Assembly: GCA_021813745.1 (NCBI GenBank)
Contig: JAKAJO010000076.1
Span: 1 to 64,000 of the forward strand
Source of the DNA: Acidobacteriota bacterium
Lineage (GTDB): Bacteria; Acidobacteriota; Terriglobia; Terriglobales; Acidobacteriaceae
Length of the DNA stretch: 64,000 nt
Direction: 5' to 3'
Shown here: piece by piece, positions 45,759-55,176 of the stretch
How positions within the stretch are numbered: the first letter of the stretch is position 1
Layout of the letters: each line of letters opens with the position of its first letter
Notes under the pieces: generated by a model
What the model was told of the DNA's origin: nothing
What the model saw: only the letters and a program-made list of their open reading frames with translations
The model's database searches: none
Translations under genes and position numbers: made by a program

Positions 45759-46478
45759 CTATCGCCAGAAGGTGTAGCCCACCTGAACCTGGATGCTGGC
45801 ATTGACACCCGGGTTGCGATCACCGAGAGAGGCCGAGGAGATGTGGACTCCGTTCACGCCGAGATCGATGGAGCGGCCGGGACGAATGAAGTAGTGCACA
45901 CCACCCCCACCCTGCGGGGAGAAATTGAATACAGAGGTTCCGCCGGGCGTGCCGTGGGGAATGAGTTGATCCGGCGGAAACTTATGAGTCGTATAGATGA
46001 GTCCTCCGGCAGCCTGAAACCAGGGCTGGAAGCGCCGGGAATGGGTCAGAAAGTTCCAACGGAAAATGACCGGCGTGAGGCTGACGCCCGTGTACGTGCC
46101 GCCGCCCACCTGGGCCTGAAAGGGCTGTCCTAGATACGTGAACGTCTGGATGTGAGGTGGGGGCGTGTAGGCTTGCCAAAAAGGAATGATGTTCCCGGCG
46201 AGTTGAAACTGCCCTGTTAGGATGCCGGCGTGCAAAACCGGCGTGAGAACTTTGCCCAACTCGACACCCGTAAAGAAAAACTTGAAGGTGTCTCGGTTTC
46301 CCACTCCGGTTCCCCAATTGACAAAGGGCCCATACTCCCAACTGCGATGCTCGCGCACTTGAGCCACGAGATCATCCTGCGCGGTCTGCGACTTCTGCGC
46401 ATGCGCAATGGGAGCCTGCGCTGGAACGAAGACGGTTAGAAAAAATAGAGCGATTGGGAGCGAGGATTTCCGGATCAA
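45759..46478 (-). CDS. PagL-like lipid A 3-O-deacylase (acyloxyacyl hydrolase)
   Basis: 239 residues. The TTG at 46478 follows AAGGGA and gives a signal peptide (IRKSSLPIALFFLTVFVPAQA). The body is a small beta-barrel with the PagL plan: GVELGKVLTPVLHAGILTGQFQLAGNIIPFW, and the C-terminal VNGVHISSASLGDRNPGVNASIQVQVGYTFW, whose H-x-S is the catalytic pair. PagL removes the 3-O acyl chain from lipid A in the outer membrane. The third triad residue (Glu in Pseudomonas) is not obvious. It lies between yebC and ftcD; lpxD is 5 kb away. Start moderately sure. Confidence 0.8.
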   Translation of the reverse strand: MIRKSSLPIALFFLTVFVPAQAPIAHAQKSQTAQDDLVAQVREHRSWEYGPFVNWGTGVGNRDTFKFFFTGVELGKVLTPVLHAGILTGQFQLAGNIIPFWQAYTPPPHIQTFTYLGQPFQAQVGGGTYTGVSLTPVIFRWNFLTHSRRFQPWFQAAGGLIYTTHKFPPDQLIPHGTPGGTSVFNFSPQGGGGVHYFIRPGRSIDLGVNGVHISSASLGDRNPGVNASIQVQVGYTFWR

Positions 46479-46571
46479 TGGACTTCCCTTCTTGAGAGAT
46501 GGACGTAGAATCCCGAGAAAAAGGCCGCCACATTCGGGCGGCCCTGTTACGAATGCCCGATTTGAAGCCAC

Positions 46572-47318
<747 letters not shown>

Positions 47319-47553
47319 GAGAACCTCAATCGTGGTGAAAATACTGGCGCTTGGGACGCACCTGACCCTGTGAGTATACCACTTGGGAGTATGCCCCAGG
47401 AACGGCCGTGGGCAGCCTTGCGGACCACTCAGACCCGTCGCAAAACCCCGCAACTTCCAGCGCTTCCTAATCTTACAAAACGGCATCTAAAATGGAAGGT
47501 GCAAGCCGCTTTCGACCCGGTTCGTGATTCCCTGCAATTGCCTAGGAGCCCCA

Positions 47554-48411
47554 TTGAAGACGATCCTTTCTCTCCTCCTGCTGACGGGTGTGGCCCTTGG
47601 TGTAGCTCGCGCCCAAGATAACTACGAGATTCAGGTTTATCCCTCAGAGACCATGGATCCTGGCGTACTGCTGGTTGAGTTGCACAGCAATTACACAGTC
47701 GAAGGCAGCACCTCCACCCAGTTTGGCATGCTGCCGACGCAGGGCCAGGAACACGAGACCGTGGAATTCACGCAGGGTCTTAACGATTGGGCAGAAGTGG
47801 GATTCTACGTCTTCACTGAAGAAAAGAACGGGACGGGCGTGCAATGGGTGGGCGACCACATCCGGCCACGCGTGCGCGTACCTCCCTCGTGGCACTGGCC
47901 GGTCGGCGTGAGCGTGTCAAACGAGGTGGGATACGCCCGTGCTGCGTATTCCAACCCCACGTGGTCCTGGCAGATTATGCCCATCGTCGACCAGACACTC
48001 GGAAAGTGGTACTGGTCGGTGAACACGACAATGAATCTTGGGATCCATCCGACCGGCCTTCCTGCCGGCACTTCAACAGCGGTCCGGCAATACTATAACC
48101 GTGTGGTTTCGCCGAGCGGCTTAACGTTTGGGCCGGCCGCAACCGTGACCTACCAGCCCAACAAGCTCTTCAACTTTGGTGTGGAGTACTACGGGTACTG
48201 GGGCGAGTTTGGCCACTTTCTGAGCCTGCACAATCAGCAACAACAATTCTTTCCTGTTGTGAACCTGTTTGTCTCACCCAAATGGGAGATCAACTTCGGC
48301 GCGGGATGGGGAGCGACGGCTGCCACAGATCATTTGATTGTAAAAGGAATCATCGGTCACTACTTTGACTGGCATCGTCTGCATTTGCATTTGCATTCAT
48401 CCGGCTCATAG
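47554..48411 (+). CDS. Exported protein, possibly outer-membrane barrel, unknown function
   Basis: 285 residues. Signal peptide (1-20, ALGVARAQ) after a TTG start with AGGAG five bases upstream (a GTG at 47524 is longer and unsupported). The mature part alternates polar and aromatic residues (NYEIQVYPSETMDPGVLLVELHS, LNDWAEVGFYVFTEE, WYWSVNTTMNLGIHP) and ends HRLHLHLHSS, rich in histidine. This fits a transmembrane beta-barrel or a surface-exposed protein. I do not recognise the family. The short His-rich end may bind metal but is not convincing alone. Confidence 0.65.
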   Translation: MKTILSLLLLTGVALGVARAQDNYEIQVYPSETMDPGVLLVELHSNYTVEGSTSTQFGMLPTQGQEHETVEFTQGLNDWAEVGFYVFTEEKNGTGVQWVGDHIRPRVRVPPSWHWPVGVSVSNEVGYARAAYSNPTWSWQIMPIVDQTLGKWYWSVNTTMNLGIHPTGLPAGTSTAVRQYYNRVVSPSGLTFGPAATVTYQPNKLFNFGVEYYGYWGEFGHFLSLHNQQQQFFPVVNLFVSPKWEINFGAGWGATAATDHLIVKGIIGHYFDWHRLHLHLHSSGS

Positions 48412-48478
48412 TGGCCTGCGGGCCAACACCCCAGGCTCGCCGGCGACGCAGCCCCTTGTTGCCGGAGTGATTAGGCCT

Positions 48479-49600
48479 TTACGCCAGCGCCAATGCAGGA
48501 ATTGCTTCTTTGCGCACGGTGAGCCGCTCGATCAGATCGCTTCGTACTTCGAAGCCGCGACCCGGCGAGTCGGGGACTTCGATTTCGCCTTCGGGTGAGA
48601 CGGTGACCTCCGGCTCGATAATGTCCTCCTGCCAGTAGCGCGCAGAAGCCGATACATCGCCGGGCAGTGTGAAGTTGGGCAGGGTGGAAAGCGCGATATT
48701 GTGGGAGCGGCCTACACCGGACTCGAGCATGCCGCCGCACCAAACGGGAATGCCCCGCTCCTGTGCCGCGTTGTGTACGGCGATTGCCTCAGAGAACCCA
48801 CCGACGCGGCCGAGCTTGATGTTGATGATCTTGCAGGACTCCATCTCCGCGGCGGCCAGCGCATCACGGCGATTGCGGATTGATTCATCGAGGCAAATGG
48901 CGGTATTGAGGCGCTTCTGCAACATGGAGTGGTAGTAGAAATCGTCGTACCATAGCGGTTGCTCAATCATGAGGAGATCAAAGGCGTCAAAGGACACAAG
49001 ATGGTCTGCATCGCGCAGCCGGTAGGCAGAATTGGCATCGCAGCTGAGCTGAATACCGGGCCAACGGCTGCGCACATTTTCGAAGACCTCAACATCCCAA
49101 CCGGGCTTGCACTTGAGCTTGATGCGCCGGTAGCCGGCGGCGAGTTCCTTCTCGACGATGCTGAGCAGCTCAGGAATGCCGGACTGAATCCCGATGGATA
49201 CGCCGCAGGCGACGCGATCGCGCACGCCACCGAGCAGATGGGCAAGAGGAACCCCTTCACGTTGCGCTTCCAGGTCCCAGATTGCATTTTCCAAGGTGGC
49301 CTTTGCCATGCGATTGCCACGAACCTTGCGGAAGATGCGCGGGCAATCCCCGCCGTGCTCCGGACTTTCCGCGGCGAGCATGGGACCCAGTTCGTGAAGG
49401 AGCACTTGCCAGGCCGAATCCGTGGACTCACCTGAAAAATACGGGTGCTCACCGGCTGTGCACTCTCCCCAGCCGGTCAACCCTTCGGATTGGATCTCGG
49501 CAAGAAGGATCCGGCGGTTGCGTGTCACTCCGAAGCTGGTTTCAAAAGGACGAACAAGCGGAAGATGAAGTTCGCGAAGAATGATTCCTTCAATTTTCAT
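48479..49600 (-). CDS. Enolase-superfamily N-acylamino-acid racemase / o-succinylbenzoate synthase
   Basis: 373 residues. The KxK catalytic motif (RIKLKCKPG), the metal ligands D, E, D (CDANSAY, MIEQPL, CLDES) and the far lysine in IINIKLGRVGG are all in place for the MenC/NSAR group. Members racemise N-succinyl or N-acetyl amino acids, or make o-succinylbenzoate for menaquinone. The ATG overlaps the stop of the GNAT gene by four bases. A neighbouring acyltransferase, and the lack of any men genes nearby, argue for the racemase role (inference). The last gene of the mazG operon. Confidence 0.85.
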   Translation of the reverse strand: MKIEGIILRELHLPLVRPFETSFGVTRNRRILLAEIQSEGLTGWGECTAGEHPYFSGESTDSAWQVLLHELGPMLAAESPEHGGDCPRIFRKVRGNRMAKATLENAIWDLEAQREGVPLAHLLGGVRDRVACGVSIGIQSGIPELLSIVEKELAAGYRRIKLKCKPGWDVEVFENVRSRWPGIQLSCDANSAYRLRDADHLVSFDAFDLLMIEQPLWYDDFYYHSMLQKRLNTAICLDESIRNRRDALAAAEMESCKIINIKLGRVGGFSEAIAVHNAAQERGIPVWCGGMLESGVGRSHNIALSTLPNFTLPGDVSASARYWQEDIIEPEVTVSPEGEIEVPDSPGRGFEVRSDLIERLTVRKEAIPALALA

Positions 49601-50394
49601 ACTGTTTCCATTCCTTTATGCGATGGGCCCAGTTCGAAGACGCCGTTGCCTTCCTCGTCCCGCGTATATCCCAACACCACAAGACCCGCTGCAAATGCTT
49701 TCTGAAAACGGGTACGGTTCTGCTGCTGCACTTCCTCAGCCCGATGACGCAACCCATCAGAGGCCTTCCACCTTGCAATCGCCGCGGGAACCTTGATGCG
49801 TTCGGTGACCTCCACCAGCTCGCGTGGACCGCCTGCAAGAACTGCCCGCACCCGAGGTGAGTCGAGCGCCCATTCGGCAACAAGCCGGTCAGTTGGCAAT
49901 CCCCCTTGAAGACGAGAAGAGGATACACCATAAAAATCGATGTAGTACGAGCGAGCAACGGCGCCCAGCTTGTGGATATTGAGATATGCGTTGCGGATTT
50001 CGAGCGGATCGAAAGTCCACTCGATGTGGCGGATGCCCCTTGAGAGCGCGTCACGCCGTTGTTCCAGCTTGAGTTGCGTGCCAAGGCCATGGTTGCGCCA
50101 GGGCTCGCGGACAGCCAGCATATGGGAGTGCAGATATGGCTGTGGCCCGGCCGGGCCAGACTTGATCCCAGGCAAAGAAAAGGCAAATCCGACGAGTGAT
50201 TTGGAACTGCCGTGCGGGCCTGCGCCGGGCTGTTCAGTATCGAACGCGCCGATGATCTGGCCGCCAATCTTTCGGGCGACGATAAAGACCTTGCGCGGAA
50301 TCACGTCGCTGGCGTCATAGCCCCAGGTCTCAATTTGCAATTGGACGCAGGCTTCGTACTCGTCCAGGGTTTCGCAAGCGCGAACGAGGATCAC
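49597..50394 (-). CDS. GNAT-family N-acyltransferase
   Basis: 265 residues. The acyl-CoA binding motif (LHSHMLAVREPWRNHGLGTQLKLEQR: the RxxGxG/A loop) is clear and the N-terminal strand ends in CVQLQIETWGYDASDVIP. The C-terminal extra domain (VRAVLAGGPRELVEVTERIKVP) is long for a GNAT and matches the type found beside N-acylamino-acid racemases. It probably N-acylates (succinyl or acetyl) amino acids that the racemase then inverts. The GTG start overlaps the mazG stop by four bases (GTGA) with GGAGAG upstream. Confidence 0.85.
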   Translation of the reverse strand: MILVRACETLDEYEACVQLQIETWGYDASDVIPRKVFIVARKIGGQIIGAFDTEQPGAGPHGSSKSLVGFAFSLPGIKSGPAGPQPYLHSHMLAVREPWRNHGLGTQLKLEQRRDALSRGIRHIEWTFDPLEIRNAYLNIHKLGAVARSYYIDFYGVSSSRLQGGLPTDRLVAEWALDSPRVRAVLAGGPRELVEVTERIKVPAAIARWKASDGLRHRAEEVQQQNRTRFQKAFAAGLVVLGYTRDEEGNGVFELGPSHKGMETV

Positions 50395-51329
50395 GACGTG
50401 CTCTCCGGTGCGGCAAGAGTGCGCTTGGCATGCGCCCAAAGGCCCTCAAGTTCCTCGGGACTGAGTTCTTCAAGAGGCCTGGAAGCATCCAGTTCCATCT
50501 GCTGGAAGCGCTGGCGAAAACGGAGATTGCAGCCGCGCAAGGCCATCTCGGCATCCACGTCCAGATGACGTCCCAGATTCACCACGGTAAAGAGCAGGTC
50601 GCCAAGCTCAGCTTCGACGGCCCGCTTGCGCGCCGGGTCGTGCTCCGCAGCTGCAGCCTCCACTTCGAGTTCCGCCGTCTCCTCCGCAAGCTTGGGCAGA
50701 AGGTCGCGCCATTGTGGCCAGTCAAAGCCGGCCTTGGCTGCCTTGGCGCCCAGCTTTGCCGCTTCGGCCAGCGCGGGAATCGCCCGCTGCACGGCGTCAA
50801 GGCGGGAGACTTCCGCTGACCCAGCTTTGGGGGATGACTTTTCGGCCGCCTTGATTTCATCCCAGTTGCGAAGGACGGCAGCGGCAGAACCCTCGACGTC
50901 CACATTCACGCTGGCGCGATTTCCTGCAGCGCGTGCGGCCTCTTCGCCGAAGACATGAGGATGACGGCGAATGAGCTTGCGATTCAGGTGGTCAAGAACG
51001 TCGCTGATGTTGAAGCGGCCCTCATTGGAAGCCATCTCCGCGTAGAAGAGGACCTGAAGCAGTAGGTCGCCCAACTCTTCCGCCAGATGCGGAAAATCGC
51101 GCCGCTCGATGGCGTCAAAGACCTCGTAGGCCTCTTCGAGAGTGTATTTTCGGATGGTATCGAAGGTCTGTTCGCGGTCCCAAGGGCAGCCATCTGGTCC
51201 GCGGAGGCGAGCCATGATGACGACCGATTGCTCAAAAAGTCTCGCAGCGCCCGCAGGATCGGTAATCGCGCACGGCGTTGAGGAATCGCGCGAGAGCTGT
51301 GGACTGGCGGTCTTACCTGCGTTGTCCAT
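50391..51329 (-). CDS. mazG: MazG nucleoside triphosphate pyrophosphohydrolase
   Basis: 312 residues with the two MazG repeats. The first reads RLRGPDGCPWDREQTFDTIRKYTLEEAYEVFDAI ... LAEELGDLLLQVLFYAE; the second has LAEETAELEVE ... VEAELGDLLFTVVNLGRHL. The paired E-x-x-E ... E-x-x-D residues bind magnesium. MazG hydrolyses (d)NTPs to monophosphates and, in E. coli, affects (p)ppGpp after amino-acid shortage. The first gene of an overlapping operon with the GNAT and racemase. The ATG at 51329 follows a weak GGA. Confidence 0.93.
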   Translation of the reverse strand: MDNAGKTASPQLSRDSSTPCAITDPAGAARLFEQSVVIMARLRGPDGCPWDREQTFDTIRKYTLEEAYEVFDAIERRDFPHLAEELGDLLLQVLFYAEMASNEGRFNISDVLDHLNRKLIRRHPHVFGEEAARAAGNRASVNVDVEGSAAAVLRNWDEIKAAEKSSPKAGSAEVSRLDAVQRAIPALAEAAKLGAKAAKAGFDWPQWRDLLPKLAEETAELEVEAAAAEHDPARKRAVEAELGDLLFTVVNLGRHLDVDAEMALRGCNLRFRQRFQQMELDASRPLEELSPEELEGLWAHAKRTLAAPESTS

Positions 51330-51440
51330 CTCTTCCAGTGTAATCCGGCTGGTGACGGATCGAGCCCGCATGCTGCAACGCGCTCACGCGATCTTTCGAT
51401 TCTGCGTCCAGAGGTGGAAAAACCGTATACTCAGGCTCGC

Positions 51441-52358
51441 ATGATACAGATTGCCGGCACCCTTCTGTTCGCTCTCATTGGACTCGCCTTTGGCAGTTTT
51501 TTGAATGTGTGCGCCAGCCGCTGGCCTGAAGATGAAAGCGTGGTGAAGCCACGCTCCCATTGCCGCTCCTGCAATCGGCAACTGGCGTGGTGGGAAAATA
51601 TCCCGGTGCTGAGCTGGCTGGCACTGCGGGGGCGGTGCCGGAGCTGCCGAGCGGTGATTGGTGTCCGTTATCCACTTGCAGAAGCGGCGGTCGCGGCGAC
51701 GTGGGCATTGGCTGCGTGGAACGGCATGTCCGTGTTGGACAGTCCTGGAGCAGAATGGCTGCAGATTGTTGACGCTCTCGGCTTTGCCGCCACGCAGATG
51801 GTGTTCTGCTGGCTTCTTATTCTCCTTGCGACTCTGGATGCCGAGCACTTCTGGCTGCCGGACCGGGTCACGCTGCCTGGCGCCGTCCTGGGAGGACTTT
51901 TGAGTCTGCTGCGCTTCGGCGCACTCTGGCTGTGGAGTTCCCTTCCCTTACATTGGAGCCTTCTGGGAGTGGCAGAAGGTCATCGTGCGCTCCTGTTGCA
52001 CGGTGTGATGCCGTGGCTGATCAGCATGCTCCTGCTTCCAGGAATACTTCTGCTGATTCGATGGGGATATGGCGCATGGCGCGGACAGGAAGGCGTTGGA
52101 CTTGGTGACATCAAGCTGATGCTGTTGCTGTCTGCATGGATGGGACTGAGCCATGCATTGCTGGCCTTCTTCCTCGGAATCTCTTTCGGGGCCATCGCGG
52201 CCATCGTTCTCCTGCTGAGACCACGAAGCGGCGGCTCACTGCATTCAAAGCGACTCAGCAAGATCCCTCTGGGGACATTTCTTTGCATCGGGGGAATTCT
52301 CAGCGCCTTCTGGGGGCGCGAGATACTCACCGCCTATTTGAGATTCTCCGGCTTCTAA
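51441..52358 (+). CDS. pilD: Prepilin peptidase / N-methyltransferase (A24)
   Basis: 305 residues. The N-terminal domain has the zinc site CRSCNRQLAWWENIPVLSWLALRGRCRSC, four cysteines in two CxxC pairs. The catalytic aspartates are in LDAEHFWLPD and GLGDIKLML, followed by several transmembrane helices. The enzyme cuts and methylates type IV pilin-like prepilins in the inner membrane. The start at 51441 matches the usual short hydrophobic N-terminus; the frame extends to a GTG at 51414. Its end overlaps the next (convergent) gene by four bases. No pilin gene is in view. Confidence 0.93.
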   Translation: MIQIAGTLLFALIGLAFGSFLNVCASRWPEDESVVKPRSHCRSCNRQLAWWENIPVLSWLALRGRCRSCRAVIGVRYPLAEAAVAATWALAAWNGMSVLDSPGAEWLQIVDALGFAATQMVFCWLLILLATLDAEHFWLPDRVTLPGAVLGGLLSLLRFGALWLWSSLPLHWSLLGVAEGHRALLLHGVMPWLISMLLLPGILLLIRWGYGAWRGQEGVGLGDIKLMLLLSAWMGLSHALLAFFLGISFGAIAAIVLLLRPRSGGSLHSKRLSKIPLGTFLCIGGILSAFWGREILTAYLRFSGF

Positions 52359-53119
52359 GGTTGAGACGGGCGAGCCGACTTTGCGGGGATCGAGACATCG
52401 GGCGCATTTGCAATTTCAGGCTGGCGGAGAATCTTGCGCGCATCCTTGCCGTGCTTGCTGTCCGGGTCGTAATCAACCACTTTCAGGTAGTACGCCTTGG
52501 CCTGGGCAAACTGGCCAAGATGGCGCTCCGCCTCAGCAAGACCCCAGTAGACGTCCGGATTTTCGGGATCTTCCACCATCGCGGATTCAAAGCGTGACAG
52601 TGCGCCCCTCCAATCTCCGTTATCGAGATAAAACTGACCGATGTTGAGATTCTTCTTCGGGCCGTCATGCGGGAAGGCCAGGTTCGCAGATGTGTCCTCT
52701 TCGCCCTTGCGGTGATGTCCTGTGTCCGGAGGTGGCTGCAGCAACTGGTCCAACCCGGAGGAGCTGTCGCTGCTTCCGGAGACCTCGCCGGTACTTTCGG
52801 AGCCTGGATCATCCGGGCTGCGAACTGGATCGGCGTCATCGCTTGGCATGGCGATGCTGGCGGCATTTCCTGAAGAATTGGAAGACGGCATAGAGCCCGG
52901 CGAATCGGCGGAAGGCATGACAGGTATGTTCGTTGTGTCGGTTGGAAAAGGATTGGCTTCAGGTTGCGAAGCTGCCGGCGGAGCGGCCGGGGTGGCGTTG
53001 CCTTTGGGGGAGGTCGTGGATGGACCCTGTTGTTGACCCAACGCGGTGGCCCCGGCAAGCAACCCGGTCCACGCTCCGCAGCAGATGAGCGCCAATGCCA
53101 TTGTGCGTGCCCGGTTCAT
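52355..53119 (-). CDS. Exported TPR-repeat protein
   Basis: 254 residues. Signal peptide (1-28, ATALGQ), a long Pro/Ser/Gln-rich linker (about 30-145), then two or three TPR-like repeats (LNIGQFYLDNGDWRGALSRFESAMVEDPENPDVYWGLAEAERHLGQFAQAKAYYLKV shortened: GDWRGALSRFESAMV; VYWGLAEAERHLG; AQAKAYYLKVVDYD). TPR proteins scaffold other proteins; here the likely place is the periplasm. Its stop overlaps that of pilD, the genes being convergent. It may assist pilus or secretion assembly, but nothing proves it. Confidence 0.75.
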   Translation of the reverse strand: MNRARTMALALICCGAWTGLLAGATALGQQQGPSTTSPKGNATPAAPPAASQPEANPFPTDTTNIPVMPSADSPGSMPSSNSSGNAASIAMPSDDADPVRSPDDPGSESTGEVSGSSDSSSGLDQLLQPPPDTGHHRKGEEDTSANLAFPHDGPKKNLNIGQFYLDNGDWRGALSRFESAMVEDPENPDVYWGLAEAERHLGQFAQAKAYYLKVVDYDPDSKHGKDARKILRQPEIANAPDVSIPAKSARPSQP

Positions 53120-53222
53120 TGTGTAAGGTCCAACCCTTCCCGTGCCGATTTTCAACAACCACTTCAATGGTAGGATGCGGTGCATAGACTCTTCAAGCGC
53201 CCGAGGATTTAGCGAACCGCAC

Positions 53223-53714
53223 ATGGGACTGATCATCCGCTCTTCCGCCATTCATGCAGCAGGCTGTTACACCACAACACCAATCGGGAAAGGCGTGCTG
53301 GTGGCCGAGTACGATGGCCCCCGGCTGACCAAGCGGGAAGCCGACACGGCCTATGAGGAGTCGCCGATCACTTACCTGTTCGGGATCGGCGACGGTTCGA
53401 CAGTCATCGATGGGCACTCCATGGCCATGTTCATCAATCACAGCTGCGATCCGAATTGCGAAACAGAAGAGCTGCAAGGTCGAGTCTGGATCCGTGCAAT
53501 TCGCGATATCGCAGCGGGAGAAGAAATTACCTACGACTACTGCCTTTACGACGGCGGAGACGATGAGGCCATCTGCAACTGCGGCGCGCCCCAGTGCCGT
53601 GGCACGATGTACTCTCCGCAGGAGTCAAAAAAGCGCAGGCGCAAGACGCTCTCCAACAAGCGGCAACAAGCCGCGCCGCGCGGGCGCAGGACCGCGCAAC
53701 AGGGACGACGCTGA
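53223..53714 (+). CDS. SET-domain protein with basic tail
   Basis: 163 residues. A complete small SET domain: start LIIRSSAIHAAGCYTTTPIGKGVLVAEYDG, the pseudoknot with NHSCDPNCE and GEEITYDYCLY, and a post-SET CNCGAPQCRG (three cysteines). The last 30 residues (KKRRRKTLSNKRQQ...GRR) are strongly basic. SET proteins transfer methyl groups to lysine. Bacterial examples exist, some acting on DNA-binding proteins. The ATG at 53223 begins at the domain start. It stands between a TPR gene and an S41 protease, with no visible operon. Substrate unknown. Confidence 0.85.
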   Translation: MGLIIRSSAIHAAGCYTTTPIGKGVLVAEYDGPRLTKREADTAYEESPITYLFGIGDGSTVIDGHSMAMFINHSCDPNCETEELQGRVWIRAIRDIAAGEEITYDYCLYDGGDDEAICNCGAPQCRGTMYSPQESKKRRRKTLSNKRQQAAPRGRRTAQQGRR

Positions 53715-53757
53715 GACCGCTTGCACGCTGCAAGGCAGCCTTGGGAAAATGCGATTT

Positions 53758-55176
53758 TTAGTTTTCCGGCGGTTCGGAAGGAAAGAGCTTCGCGGCCTGT
53801 TCTGGAGTGATCTTTACGCCCGCAAGCCCCGCCGCATAGGCCAGCACCGGATCCCTTCCCGCCGCCAGATCGGCCTGGGTTGGCAGGAAGACCCTGTCTG
53901 GCTGCACTCCGATATGCTCAATGCTCTTGCCATCGGGCATGACCGTATCCGCAACGGTGACGGATGCGCCGAAGTAATACACCGGATTCTGCCCGAGGAC
54001 GTGGCGAAACATCCGCGACTCCATGGTTCTTCCCGAGGTATGGTCGCCCAGAATGGTCCCGCGCTGCTCAATCTGGATGATTCGCGCAAAAATCTCGCCG
54101 GCCGATGCGGTTCTGCTGTCAACCAACACAATTAAATCCCCGGTGTAAGCATTTTTGCGATCGCCCTTCACGATCATGGGAGCGGTCTTATTCCGCGTTA
54201 CCCACTGGCCGAGGAGCACATCGTATGGGAAGAGTTCTGCAAGGTAGCTTTTCAGCGAATCGACTGCGCCACCCAGGTTGCCGCGCAGATCAATCAAGAG
54301 CGTCTTGCACCCCCGCGTCCTGGCAAACAGCTGTGCAACACCGACGCTACCGAGAGCAAAGTCCGGAATCTGTAGGATCATAAGATTCGAGCCGAATTCA
54401 ACAGAACGAACCCGATCTTTAGAGACCGCGTCTTCAAAATTGATTCTCTGCTGATTCAAGTACCACGATTCATCGCCCAAACCCATCAGGCCGGGTGTCT
54501 TCTTGATGGTGGCGACAGCCTGGATATGCAGAAGCTTGTGTGTAGGGTCGAGCAGGTCCACGGTGACAGCCGCAGCCGGCGCAATTACATACATGGCATA
54601 AAGCAGTCCAGATGCGCTGGCACGGTCCACAGTAAAACCGTTCAGCGTCAGCAGCTGATCGCCAACACGCATTCCTTTGCTTGCAGCATCGCTCTTGGCA
54701 TCGACCTCCGTGACGAAGGCATTGTTCCCGACGATCTGGAACTTCCAGCCGTAGTCCACTGTGCGGTCGTAGCGCGGCGGAAAGAAACGTGTATGGGAGT
54801 CATTCAGAGATTCCAGAAGACCGGCAATCTGGGCATTTGCATCCGACATCTCGGGAGCCTTGTCGATATTCTCTTTAGCCCGCCGGACCAGAGCATCCCA
54901 GTCAAGGCCATGCATCTTCGGATCGTAGTAATTTCTGCGAACATCCGAGGACACATCATGGAGCATTCCTTCTGCCAGGTCTCGATTCACCCGTGTCAGC
55001 TTCTGCGCGGACGCAATCTGCATCACAACGCAAAGCCCTGCGAGGATTGAAACGCCCCTGCATCCACCGTGCCCGGCAATCACGTCCGGATAAAAACACC
55101 GTGAGGCCCATGCAAAGAAGTGCTTCACATCGTATCGAATATTTCGCTGAAACTTGATCGGCGCCGCCATGATCAT
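53758..55176 (-). CDS. S41 family C-terminal processing protease
   Basis: 472 residues. N-terminal hydrophobic signal or anchor (about 40-62), a PDZ domain (VDAKSDAASKGMRVGDQLLTLNG), then the S41 catalytic core with LLIDLRGNLGGAVDSLKSYL and the Ser in SRTASAGEIFARI; the lysine that pairs with it is not obvious, although the Glu nearby fits tricorn-like relatives. Such enzymes trim the C-termini of periplasmic or membrane proteins. The ATG at 55176 is chosen over a TTG at 55188 because of GGAG six bases upstream. It ends 43 bases from the SET gene (convergent). Confidence 0.85.
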   Translation of the reverse strand: MIMAAPIKFQRNIRYDVKHFFAWASRCFYPDVIAGHGGCRGVSILAGLCVVMQIASAQKLTRVNRDLAEGMLHDVSSDVRRNYYDPKMHGLDWDALVRRAKENIDKAPEMSDANAQIAGLLESLNDSHTRFFPPRYDRTVDYGWKFQIVGNNAFVTEVDAKSDAASKGMRVGDQLLTLNGFTVDRASASGLLYAMYVIAPAAAVTVDLLDPTHKLLHIQAVATIKKTPGLMGLGDESWYLNQQRINFEDAVSKDRVRSVEFGSNLMILQIPDFALGSVGVAQLFARTRGCKTLLIDLRGNLGGAVDSLKSYLAELFPYDVLLGQWVTRNKTAPMIVKGDRKNAYTGDLIVLVDSRTASAGEIFARIIQIEQRGTILGDHTSGRTMESRMFRHVLGQNPVYYFGASVTVADTVMPDGKSIEHIGVQPDRVFLPTQADLAAGRDPVLAYAAGLAGVKITPEQAAKLFPSEPPEN

